Positions 47,501-57,681 of a stretch of DNA of 64,000 nt are shown here, piece after piece. The notes beneath the pieces were generated by a model. The model was given only the letters and a program-made list of their open reading frames with translations, had not been told where the DNA came from and made no database searches. Each line of letters begins with the position of its first letter. Position 1 is the first letter of the stretch. The translations under genes were made by a program, and so were the position numbers. Origin of the DNA: Drosophila miranda (taxonomy: Eukaryota; Arthropoda; Insecta; Diptera; Drosophilidae); the NCBI RefSeq assembly GCF_003369915.1, contig NC_046673.1, positions 1,844,001 to 1,908,000 of the forward strand. The letters run 5' to 3'.

Positions 47501-50500
47501 CTTCCAATGGCGAGCTAATATAATGCCGCCAATTGCTCAATCTCTAGCTTGCATCATATGTTTGTGCTACAAAAGATTTTGGGACGCAGAGAGATGACGC
47601 ATCTCATTAAAATTGTTGGTGTATTCAACCAACTCTCTCCTTCTTATCGTTAGATTCCGTTGCCCTTTCACTTGTCCTCCCAGCCTTGTCAGCGTCATCA
47701 ATGTGCTGATAATCCGTGGTCCTAGTCCACTTAAGCTTGACCCTTCTCGAATTAAACAATTTTTGAACGCCTGAAGCTAAAGGCCGTGGAGGTGCTCCTA
47801 TGCAGCTGCCTCCTCGTTTGGCCAGTTCTTAGCACTCTCTGCTGGCGTATCTAAACGGGACAATTGTGCGGCGTTTGTTGTTGTTGCTGCAACTCAGCAA
47901 TTCTATTCTGTATGTATCTGCAACAGCCGTAAATCAGTCGATCGCATCAGCAGTTCTAGAATGCTCCATCTATTCAGCTCTATCTCCATCTGCAGCTTCC
48001 CCGCTTCCCCGTTTCCCCGCTTCTTCACTTCCGCAAAGCTTGCAGTGCGATAATCAAATGGGGGAAAAGTCAGAAATCGCGAGAGATAATAAATTAGTCG
48101 CTTTTCAAGAACAAAACAAGCCGTCAGCATTTGGTAGGGCAAGACAAATAAACAAACAAAACAGCAGCGCCCAATAAAACAAAACAAATACCGAAAAGAA
48201 GTAAGACCGCTTCCCATCCATACATTCCGACTGTGAGATAGCCGCTACTCAGATCATTCGATGCTTGGGCTTCAAGCAGGTCAGGTGTGTGATGTAACTC
48301 TCGCCTCAATGAAGGGAGAGCAGATGACACGGCAACATATGTTCATATTGTTTAGACGATATCAGTAATACAAGTACCTACCAAATAATATCGTCACATA
48401 TCAAATATTGTTGGGACGAACGGTACAGAACGGTAGAAGAAGGTAGGGAGCACAGACGAACATGGGTGACATGGCAGACACAGCACGTACCGGGTATCAT
48501 AACCAACAGCTGGAGCTGCGTACAGTTCAAAGTACCGAGAGCTGATGAATCTCTAGAGGCAGTGGAGCCCCGTAACAGGGAAGTTCCCTTACGGTAGCCC
48601 CTATAGTCTGAGGTGAGCAGAGAAGCAGACAGGGACAGAGGACAGATCGATTCGATTGTCTCCGTCACCTACTAGACGGAATGCGATACAAGTTAATCAA
48701 AGTTAGGGGGCTTGCAGAATGCTTTTATAGAGGTGGATTTTTAATACCTTATTCCCAATAAGGTTAGGTAGTAATCCCATAAAGCCAGATCAAATCTTAG
48801 CTCGAGTGATATTGAATATGTTTCTATTACTTATAAATAGAGTACATATATGTACATATGTACATAATAGGTACATATTTATGTATGTTTTGAATAGGGA
48901 AGAATTCGTATAATAAGGCTTATGTCGATAATCTAAATCTAAAGTAAATAATCGATGGATTTCGGGTATCTCGGGTATTGTAAAATAAACCCTCGCTCTG
49001 CCCAATTAAATCAGATTAAATAATTACAAAATTGATATCCCATTTTATCGAAGTATCGATAGCTTTCTAGTATTTTTTGTAGAGAATACCAGACTGACTG
49101 GGGCATCAACGTCAGGGATCGAACCCATCTGTTGGCTAGCAAATGGCGTCGATATCGACTATGGAGGCAACCGGTACTTCCGGCTGTTGCGAACGAGTCT
49201 GGTCCGCCACCAGCAGCCGCCACAGAGTTCACACACGGGTTCACATGAACGGCTAATGAGAATCAACAATCCAAAAAACACACAATCCAAAGTATCCGAA
49301 AATACGCTCGCTGGCTCAACCAGGTTTGACCAGATCTGGGGAACAAGACTGGGTATGCTTCCTGCTAGAACATGTTTCGCACGAACGCAACACAGCACAC
49401 AACCCATAACATACGGAATCTAGTATAAGCTTAGACACATTAGTTATTAAATATTGCCCTAAACGTAATAATAGAGTTGAGAGATATTCGGGCTTCTTTG
49501 TGCAGTTCCGATCGAGTCGTTGGCATCTACAGTCGAAATCGGAAAACGATCTCCCACTCCTACTGCTCCACTGCTCTTCCACTGGCACTGATAGTCCTAT
49601 TACTTGCAGGGTTCGACCCCTTGGAGTGCTCTTCCTTGGCCTTCTCAGCTACTGGCTGTACTGGACGCGCTGCAGCTTCCGCATCGTACTTACGCCCGAG
49701 GTGCGCAGCAAGCTCGAGAGTTGGGGACGGAGGGCAGACGACTGGCGCAGGAACAGCCCGAGCATGTTCTGCGCGGTGAGCACTGGCTGCCTTGCCACCT
49801 TGGCCGTGCTGGGCCACATCATATCTGGTTCCACGGTGGTGCTGACGCTTCTAGTGCTGTCCGCACTGGTCTCCACCAAGTATAACTTTAAGCTGCTGAA
49901 GATAGAGCACAAGGTGCAAGGTGAGTGGTTGTAGGTAGACGTGGGGCAATGCAGCAACTGACTTAACCAAATATCCTTGCAGATTTCCAGTGGTCAGAAA
50001 AGCTCAACTACAATAACCTGGAGGCGGAGGTGGAGGACGAGTTCCTGCCCGATGTGAATGAGTCGAATCTGTTTGTTCTGGAACGGGCCAGCGATGTGGC
50101 CACCATCAGCTCACCCACCGATGTCGAGGAGGAGGACGAGCGCAGTGACGACATACCTTCGGAGCTGCTCATACCAGATGTGATACCCGAGATTGATGAG
50201 CACTCCACGGACGAGGACGACGAGCTGGCCCCGCTCGCCCAGCAGAGGCGGGAGGGGGCTTCTGTCTCCTCTCTGGCAGCCAACCCCAAACGGGGCCAGT
50301 CGGATGCCAGCTCCTCCTCAGACATGGACTTCCGCAAGGGCCACTTCAAGCGCGACTCTTCGCTGTCCACCACCTCGTCGGAGGAGAGTCTCTCCAAGGG
50401 CCTGCAGTTCCCTGATCACACCACCGTCGATGCCGGCGGCGGACCCCAGCTGCGGCAACTCACCTCCGGGCCCGCACACCAGATCTCTGACCCGGCCAGC

Positions 50501-50731
50501 GAGCTGGTGGCTTTGGCCGTTAAAAGCCAGGCCCAGGCGCTACTGGCGAGCAGTGGCAAGCTGCTGCCTAGCCTTGTCTCCGGCCTGGTGCAGTGGGGAG
50601 CAGGTGGCAACAATGCTGTGGAGGCCGTGGATGCTGGGTCTCAGCAACAGCAGCAGCGGCGCATAGTCACCGCCTTGGACTCGTCCGACGAGAGTGATTT
50701 TGAGATACTCGAAACGGATGACTTTAAGTAA
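44560..50731 (+). CDS. RETREG/FAM134-family ER-phagy receptor
   Basis: Bends ER membrane and links it to Atg8/LC3 for autophagy. Exons 44560-44639, 49610-49920 and 49983-50731; phases agree, 1140 nt, 379 residues. Exon 1 (MLQLPRPSRS...) ends inside the first hydrophobic hairpin, which exon 2 completes (TWVRPLGVLFLGLLSYWLYW). Exon 2 also carries a second hairpin: NSPSMFCAVSTGCLATLAVLGHI then LLVLSALV, the spacing of FAM134 reticulon-homology domains (NPGKFC...GHY in vertebrates). The cytosolic tail is acidic and Ser-rich (EDERSDDIPSE, SSEESLSKG) and ends DESDFEILETDDFK, with DFEIL as a classical LIR motif near the C-terminus. The first intron is 4.97 kb and hosts two small DNA transposons. A Drosophila symbol is not recalled with certainty. 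Confidence 0.85.
45207..45703 (+). mobile_element. Internally deleted pogo-like DNA transposon
   Basis: A 497-bp unit inside RETREG intron 1. Ends are CAGTAAACGCTCGGAAATTA on the left and, read inward from the right, CAGTAGACGCTCGGAGATTA (18 of 20 identical), flanked by TA on both sides (45205-45206 and 45704-45705). At about 45352-45526 the plus strand encodes the C-terminal end of a pogo/Tigger transposase: SSDDESADIEEPIS..HAIESANNLLKWCKKTY...LLALRNDI, then a stop. The DNA-binding and DDE portions are gone, so it is a nonautonomous derivative. Confidence 0.8.
46893..47207. mobile_element. MITE with 27-bp inverted repeats
   Basis: Inside RETREG intron 1. The left end (46893-46919) and the inverted right end (47181-47207) agree at 24 of 27 positions, sharing the core AATTCTGTTTTTA and ACGGT. 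Length is about 315 bp and there is no open frame of a transposase. Superfamily is undecided; TA dinucleotides at both edges would fit a Tc1/mariner/pogo type. Confidence 0.65.
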
Positions 50732-51835
50732 TTATCGGTTCCGGTCCTAGCTCCAGCTCCAGCTCCAGCACCGATTTGCCGTATTATAAAGCTATTACAG
50801 TAACTAAATGCATATACTATAACATACACGAACATAAACACTGACACACAAACAACCAGGAGACAGACAACGCAAGACGGAACGGACAGAAATGCACACA
50901 GACACAGCCTCAGAAACAGACACACTCTGATGGAAAAGATATATCCCTGGTGGAAATTGGCATGCCATATTTCTTACTGCAGATCTACAGATCTGATGGT
51001 CATATATATTTTGCTACTGCTATATACTATACAGCCACATGCATGCATGCATATGTACGTACGAGTATATTTGTATATGTATGTACAATTACATTTTAGT
51101 GTTTCCAGTTTCCAGTGATCGGAACAGAAAGAATCTTGTTTCGAATTTCGATTCAAGCTTACTTTCGATAGGTCCTTCAAATGCGACCCCTAAGCGTAAT
51201 CGTTGCAACGTTTAATATTTTGTCTTTGCCTTTTTCGACGGCCATTTACAAATTTGTTTGTTTGTCCACTAAATAAGATGTGCTTTTACTTCTTACCCTA
51301 TTATACATTATGTTTAGTTCGTACATCTACTTGTGTTTCACTTTCCTGCCTCCCCCTGCCACCACCCCCTTCCCCGCCCGCTAACGACGCTAAACGCTAG
51401 AACAGAAACAGAGATGGGACAGGAAAGACAGTATGCCACATGTATGTACATATCCACCCCATGCACACAGACACACACATATGTATATGTATATGTATGA
51501 ATATATATGTATGTTTCTTATATGTATATCTGTAGATGACAATGTAAGGCCCTTAAGCTACTTAATCTGTGTTCCGATTCGAAATGACAAAAAAAAACAA
51601 CACAAAAAAAACCCAATCTACAATTACATCAACAAAATAACACACCAACAAAATATTAATCAAAAGAAGAGCAAGAAAAAAATGGTGCAGGTCCAGACAC
51701 AGTGGCTAGGGACAGTCTAAGCCCACTTTCTACACCCGTGTCACATTTATTTTTGAGTTCAAGATCCTCTGCTTTCTATAGGCCCATATACATGTACGTG
51801 CACAAACATATACCTATGCAATACACAGAAAAGAG

Positions 51836-51841
51836 AATAAA
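51836..51841 (+). other. Possible poly(A) signal for RETREG gene
   Basis: AATAAA about 1.1 kb past the stop codon. The distance would give a long but not unusual 3' UTR; nearer weak variants exist. Confidence 0.35.
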
Positions 51842-53814
51842 ACCAACGAAAATAACGGCAATTTATAGAATACTTCGGCACCCCGAAGCTTACATATATA
51901 CCCTTGCAGTCGGACGACCAGAACAAATTAGTAAATATTGTAATCTGGATTTAAATCCATGTCGTTGCAGGTCTCTACTTTGTTAATCGGTTTAGTAATG
52001 CCTATAATAACTAATAATACTAACTGCAATCTGTACAATTCGATGGAAACATCTTCCGCAATTTCAAAGTGGTGCTTGTTACTTTGCCAATCACTCGAAA
52101 GGGTCGTCCGATTTAAATGAAATTCGTCTTAGATGTATTAAACCATATTCAATGTGCACAACCAAAGACAATACAAATAGTCAGTTGGGTAACGCCCAAA
52201 CTTTACAATGGTACACGATTTTTTTTTAGGGCTGGCTTTGGAGCTGGCTCCAGGCTGTTGTAAAATTTGGTTGATCAGCCGAAAGAGAGCGCTCAGAAGC
52301 CTGAAATATTTACTAAAACTGACGTGGGGGCGAAAATCATTTTGCGAATTTAAGCAGATATTTTGAAATTAAATTAATTCATATTACTAAGAAATTAAAT
52401 ATGAATACAGAGGGTGTAATTAATTATTTTATTAACCAACCTGCCAATCGCGAAAGGATTTTCAACCCTTTAACTTTTTACCCAGAACCAATCTACAAAA
52501 AACCAGTGTTTTTTTTTACATTTTTGCTACACCAAATTTTTAACTTGAAATTATTAAAGGCTGATAAACGCAGCTAAAAAAGGAATATATAGCCTGTGCG
52601 ATAATCATTATTATTGAGCTTTACTTTTAACTGCTCAAACATAAACAGTATGGATTGCTATTATAAATATAAATCAAAAGTAGTGATGTGATGGGCCTTG
52701 GATCCTTAAAGCCTCTGCCGACGAGCAACCGTTCTGTAAAAAAGGGATCTGCAAAAGTCGGCTGCAGTGGCAATAGACAAAACAAGAGGATTCGGTGGTC
52801 CATCCTTCAGCAAAGACGGTTGATTTATTTTCAGACCTCGCAAAAAACGGTTGACACTTTCGGCGTGTCTGATAAAAGGGACAGAAAAGACCCGAAAAGA
52901 CCAAATCTGTTTTTGCTCAATTCGCTCTTTTTTCACTTCACTTTTGTTCCTGTTTTTCACTGAGCATCTTGTCGCGAGCGAACGAAAAAAGTGTCCTGCG
53001 TGCGTATGTATGTACGCGTGGTGTATATGGAGCTTAATATGAATCGTGAAAAGCAAAACAAAAATATTCGTTTGCCAATGATGCGGAAAACATGAATAAA
53101 TAAACATAAACACGAAAAAAAACTAAAAACACTTTACTCAGACACTTTTTTGGTTCTGCTCATCTAAAGACACTTTTGCTGTGAGCGCTTGACCAAAGTG
53201 TCTCTCTAAGTTGTTATTGTGAGACACGATCGTGTGACGGCTCAACCGAAAACCAGAAATACATAACACAAGCGAAGAGACAAAAAGTGTTCTGCTCAGG
53301 GAGAGCCTTGTCAGCGTGGTCTTTCTCTGCTTCGTCAGTGACGAGACAGCAAAGGGGAAAAGTGTTGACCGTTGTTCGCCAGCTATGATTTGTATACATA
53401 ATTTCTCCCCTTTTCGGGTTTTGTTTGAGCGAAAAAATAGAAACTCTTGATAATCATTACTTTTTGAGTCATATATTTGATTTCTTCAAAACAACTGATC
53501 AATTAATCTGTCGTGCTAATTGTCTGTTCCTTTTAAACTGATGGAGCGAACCTGATCCATCCTTCTGGGTCATGGGTGATCCTCACCAGAGTTCTATTCT
53601 CCCATTTGTGCAGATTCTGGACTGCCCTACTATAACCGTCTGGATAAAAGAGGCTTATACAATTAAATGTAACATTGAACTCGTCCCCTCTGCAAGGGTA
53701 TACAAACACATAAGTGGAAGAGTGGAGCAAATTAGGAAAACATCAGTGTTTCACTGGCGATGTTTGTCGCTGAGGCCATCATCGCACGTTGTAGAACGAA
53801 ATGTAAAAATATAT

Positions 53815-53820
53815 TTTATT
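53815..53820 (-). other. Poly(A) signal for Trmt10A
   Basis: AATAAA on the minus strand 130 bases past the Trmt10A stop codon, a normal spacing. Confidence 0.55.
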
Positions 53821-53949
53821 ATAACTATTATTTGCACTATGTATTTTAAGTTGTAATTTAATTTTCGAAACAAAACTAAATGTGATTTTATAAAAACAAG
53901 AGAAACTAAAATAAAAATCAAAAAAGACTTCAAAACGCTTGGATCGGGG

Positions 53950-54932
53950 TCAACTGTCCGCCTTCAGGTCGACCTGGGTTTCGGTCTCTGACTCTGAGTT
54001 GGCATCCAGCTCCTGCTCGTTGGTCGTCGTCTTGGCCTTGGCGCCCTTTCGCAATGGGATCGTTTCGAGAATGGCCGAGGTCCAGTCCTGGCCAGCAGCC
54101 ACTTTGTTAAGCAGCTCGAACACTTGAAAAGCAAAGATAGTGTTAAGAATGGAACCTGGCGGATTGGGAATAGGAAATGCAACTACACACCATGGTAGGT
54201 ACTAAGTACGGCGCGCGTCTTCATGTCTACATGCTCGCTGAGCGGCAGGCGGGCCGTGGTCAAGCCCGCCTCCGTGGCCCGGGAGTGGCAGAGGCCCTTG
54301 AAGTGATTATGGTCGACCAGGCCGCCAATAACGTAGGTGCAGTCGGGTTGCACCTTGTCCAGCAGTTTGTCGGACTCGCAGGTGAGGTACACGAGCTTCT
54401 GCTTCTCGAACAAGTCGGCGTGGGTGCGATCAAAGTGGTATTCCACGTTCCAGTTCTCCCAGCCGTCGTTTTTCTTAAAGCACTCGTGGATGTGTCCATT
54501 CCGCTTAATCCCCGTGAAGTGGAGGCGTCCCGGCTGCGCACTCCGTCGGTTAATAGTGTAGATTCGCAAGCACTGCTTCACGCACTTGGCTATGTCCCGC
54601 TCCTGCATTAGGTCGTCGTAGTCCAGATCGATGGCCACGCTGAAGGTTGCCAACCCGTTTTCCGCGCTGGCCACCTGGCGCCGTTTCAGCTCCTTGCGCG
54701 AGGGTCCTACTCGCACGGGCAATCCCTGTTCCTTAGCCTCCCGACGCTTCTGCTTCTTGCGTTGCCGCTCCCGCTCCCGACGCAACTTCTTGAGCTCCGC
54801 AAACTCGGCCAGTTTTTTCTGCTTCTTCAGTTGGTTCTTGCTCTGCGGGGTGCTGGGCGTAGTTCCGGGACAGTTGTTTAGGCTGAGGACTGCCGGCTGC
54901 AGCGGCGTCTGGGACTGTTCCGTGGCCTCCAT
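53950..54932 (-). CDS. tRNA (guanine-9-N1) methyltransferase, TRMT10A type
   Basis: Methylates N1 of guanosine 9 in nuclear/cytosolic tRNAs using S-adenosylmethionine. Two exons, 54191-54932 and 53950-54122, joined in phase over a 68-bp intron give 304 residues, close to the usual length of the A paralogue. Residues about 40-70 are a Lys/Arg-rich helix (KLAEFAELKKLRRERERQRKKQKRREAKE-type, given here only in part), the tRNA-binding leader of the family. The SPOUT fold follows, with FSVAIDLDYDDLM, CLRIYTINRR, VYLTCESD and YVIGGLVDHN, the last being the SAM-site loop. HVFELL spans the splice. The tail is acidic. It starts 0.66 kb from the divergent FAM210 gene. Confidence 0.92.
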
Positions 54933-55589
54933 GGCTCTTCTGTTCGCTATCTTTAAAGATCAGCTAAAAAAAACGTGTATTGGCGGTAGCCAGCATCAGC
55001 TGTGAACTAACTGAGATCGATAGCCGAAATCATTGTGGCCGTATGACATTATTTATAGTATATTTTAGTTGCCACGTGGATAACCGAAATGGCAGGTACG
55101 GACGACGGATGCAGGAAGTAGAACTTTGTAGGACACAGAGATTGCATGGGACAAAACGCTAAATTACTCCAAAACCCGATTAGCTGTGACACTATTTCTG
55201 ACAAAATTAAATATTTTCCAACACGAACAGCCAGCTAATGTCATACGGCCATCACCATCTGATGGTCTACGTGCTGCGCCCAAAAACGCACGTTTATTTG
55301 CCTTACACCACACTATTGAATAGCATATATATCGATAAATCAACATATATTCATCATCAGGAGATATATTATATTGTGCCGGTCGTGGAAGTGGCTGTGT
55401 GAAGTTTAGACGAAAAGCAGGCGAACGTCGAGTCGACAACATCAAACAGTTCGTTCTTTTTGGAACGAGCGAGAATATTCATCAGCTCAACAGTGAATAG
55501 AACAACGGCTAGCATCTGCTGGCACCGTACTTTACTTGGTAGCATTGCACGCTTCAGGTCAATCCTGACCAGAAGACACGCGCTCAATC
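54933..55589. promoter_or_regulatory. Bidirectional promoter region, Trmt10A / FAM210
   Basis: 657 bp separates two divergently oriented start codons with no gene between, so it must hold both promoters and 5' UTRs. The nearly repeated phrase 'atgacattat'/'atgtcatacgg' and GATA words are present, but I could not assign a specific core motif. Confidence 0.55.
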
Positions 55590-56461
55590 ATGGCAACCAT
55601 GTCACAGCTCACACGACTCATTGGGCATGGCGCGCAGCAGCGCACATTTGCTCGCTTTTTGACGCATAGCTTGACTACGAAATCCAACACAAGATGCCTT
55701 TTCGGTGGCAGCAACTGGAGCGTGAGGAACCGCGACCTAGCACCACCTCATTGCACGACAACGCCAGCTACACGCTACCTGCAAAGCCCGTGTCTATTCA
55801 CAAGAAGCAGAAGCCTTGGTCACAAGTCCACACAGCCGACGCCAGCTCCAGTTGCCACCAACAAGACGAACAGCAACGCTTCATCCACAACGGCCACAGA
55901 CCTCTTTGGGGATGCAGCAAGCAAGGGGCTGTTCGCAAAGTTCAGGCACATGTACAAGCAGTATTGGTATGTGCTGATCCCGGTCCATTGCGTGACCTCG
56001 ATCGGCTGGTTCGGCGGCTTCTACTATTTGTCGAAGAGGTTCGTTTTGGATAATTCCCCAAACTCAGGACTCAGTGATGGTAAATGTCTTGTCTCGTCTT
56101 AGCGGAGTGGATGTGCCCTCGCTGCTGCAGTACGTGCATCTTAGCGAAACCATTATTGAGAAGGTACAGTCCTCGGACATGGGACACTATGCCATCGCTT
56201 ATCTGTGCTATAAAGTGGCTACTCCATTGCGATACGCTCTCACGTTGGGTAAGGCTAGTCCCGATTTGGAGGTCCGCTCCATTAATCTATTTACTCTTTT
56301 TACCTGCAGGCGGCACGACGGTGTCCATCAAGTATCTGGTGCAACGGGGACACATCAAGCCGATTCCCAGCAAGAATGAACTGATCAAGATGTACGAGGA
56401 CAAGAAGGCAACGCGAGCTAGTGCCAAGGCGGACAAGGCTGAGAAGGACGGGAACAAATGA
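55590..56461 (+). CDS. FAM210-family mitochondrial membrane protein
   Basis: FAM210A/B proteins sit in the mitochondrial inner membrane and affect mitochondrial translation and metabolism. Exons 55590-56038, 56103-56248 and 56310-56461 sum to 747 nt, 248 residues. The first 90 residues are rich in Arg, Ser and Thr and poor in acidic residues, as expected of a targeting presequence. The DUF1279 core follows: KQYWYVLIPVHCVTSIGWFGGFYYLSKSGVDVP, with the membrane segment centred on VHCVTSIGWFGGFYY, then ATPLRYALTLGGTTVSIKYL (partially quoted by segment). The tail is Lys/Ala/Glu-rich. The first intron (64 bp) starts GTTCGT, a weak donor; I chose it because it alone restores the family's YYLSK-SGVDV join. 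Reading through leads to a stop at 56100. Confidence 0.88.
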
Positions 56462-57341
56462 TCGTTGGACAGTGGCAACGCTGCCTTCTGTCAGCTGTTG
56501 CCATTGTCCTTGACGACCTCGAAACGTTTCGGTGCATGCAAGTGGCGCTCAGTTGACTTGTTGCCTTTTTTGTTAAACTGTTGCCTTTTGCTTGGCAGAC
56601 GCGGACGGGGGTACCGGTGCTCTACAAACTTAACTTTACCTCGCCCTGGCCCGGCCCAAACCAAACATATAACACAAAAGCCACCCTCTAATGATTGCTC
56701 ATCCGGGGAGCCGTCGCCAGGTGGCAGCCTAAAATGAGGCCTAATACTAATACCCCCAACACTCCTCGCCACCACGCTTAGAGCCGTTCAAAATTAAATA
56801 TTTTGTAATTACATATATTTGCATAGTTCTCTGTTAGTTATGAAACCGTTTGAGGTCGCCGCAGAGGCACCCACAGACACACCTCCCCAGATACACACAC
56901 ATGTGTAGACAGATAAAGGCAGGCGTCAGTAAATAAAATTTAGCAGTTATATATTTTTTAGATGTAAGAGTGAGTTGTCGCAAAACAATAATAAGTTTAC
57001 TTTTATTAAATGAAAATCAAAATATATGAAAGCCAAACTGAATATTCCCAGATTTTTTTCGTAGATCCCTGGCACGAATCCGATTGTTGCAAACATTCGG
57101 ATTCCACTAGACTTCAGTAAAACTAACTGATAGTTGGTGAAAACCTTATGGGAAAAGCAGCGAGGGTGAGATAAATAAACGTAGTTCAACGCTCCCGAAG
57201 CGCCAGAATCGTGCTTTGCAAGTAAAACAATTTGTTTAACTAAAGGTCGATGGTGCTTAAACTTTAAAGTGATATCAGTGCAGTCTACCAACACTTATTT
57301 ATCGAATTGTCTCATGCTGTCTCTGTCTTTCAGTGCAGATC
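56462..57341. other. FAM210 3' UTR and intergenic DNA
   Basis: No gene. An AATAAA at 56932-56937 is a likely poly(A) signal for the FAM210 gene, about 470 bases past its stop. Confidence 0.5.
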
Positions 57342-57681
57342 TATAGCCTGTTTACACTGCCACGATTTTGAAATCACAATGGTACAAAATAACCGTTTCT
57401 ACGGGCGTCCGTAGGTTATGGTGTCATGAGAATATCTGATTTACGTGTCAGCTGAAGATGAAATCAACAAAATTATGGAAAAAGGCGGGAAAATGGCCGG
57501 AGCTCAAATTTAGCTATTATTTTCAACCATTTCTTTGTAGAGTGTGGCAGTTCTTCCGCACACCATGAAAACCCTCGACGATCTCCTCCCATATATCCAG
57601 CAGTTTCTTTATGGCCTCAGGAGACTGCGTCTCCGACTAGACACAAAGACGCATGACGCAGCCCTAGTGTGAACAGGCTAT
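57342..57681. mobile_element. MITE-like inverted repeat element
   Basis: About 340 bp with matching ends: TATAGCCTGTTTACACT on the left and ATAGCCTGTTCACACT read inward from the right (one mismatch after the start). The interior has no coding frame. The 'CCTGTTYACACT' end is common in insect PIF/Harbinger-type or similar nonautonomous elements as I remember them, but the superfamily is not fixed by the sequence. Confidence 0.6.

Larger units (their letters stand above)
50732..53949. other. RETREG 3' UTR and intergenic DNA
   Basis: About 3.2 kb. From 50732 to about 51860 is probably the RETREG 3' UTR, with AATAAA at 51836-51841. The rest is AT-rich with no gene. Between 52850 and 53370 the word AAAGTGTY recurs eight times on both strands (see findings). 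Confidence 0.5.

Noticed and set aside
49114..49126. tRNA B-box-like GGGATCGAACCC (minus strand GGGTTCGATCCC)
   Set aside because: I could not build a cloverleaf or a proper A box and acceptor stem around it.
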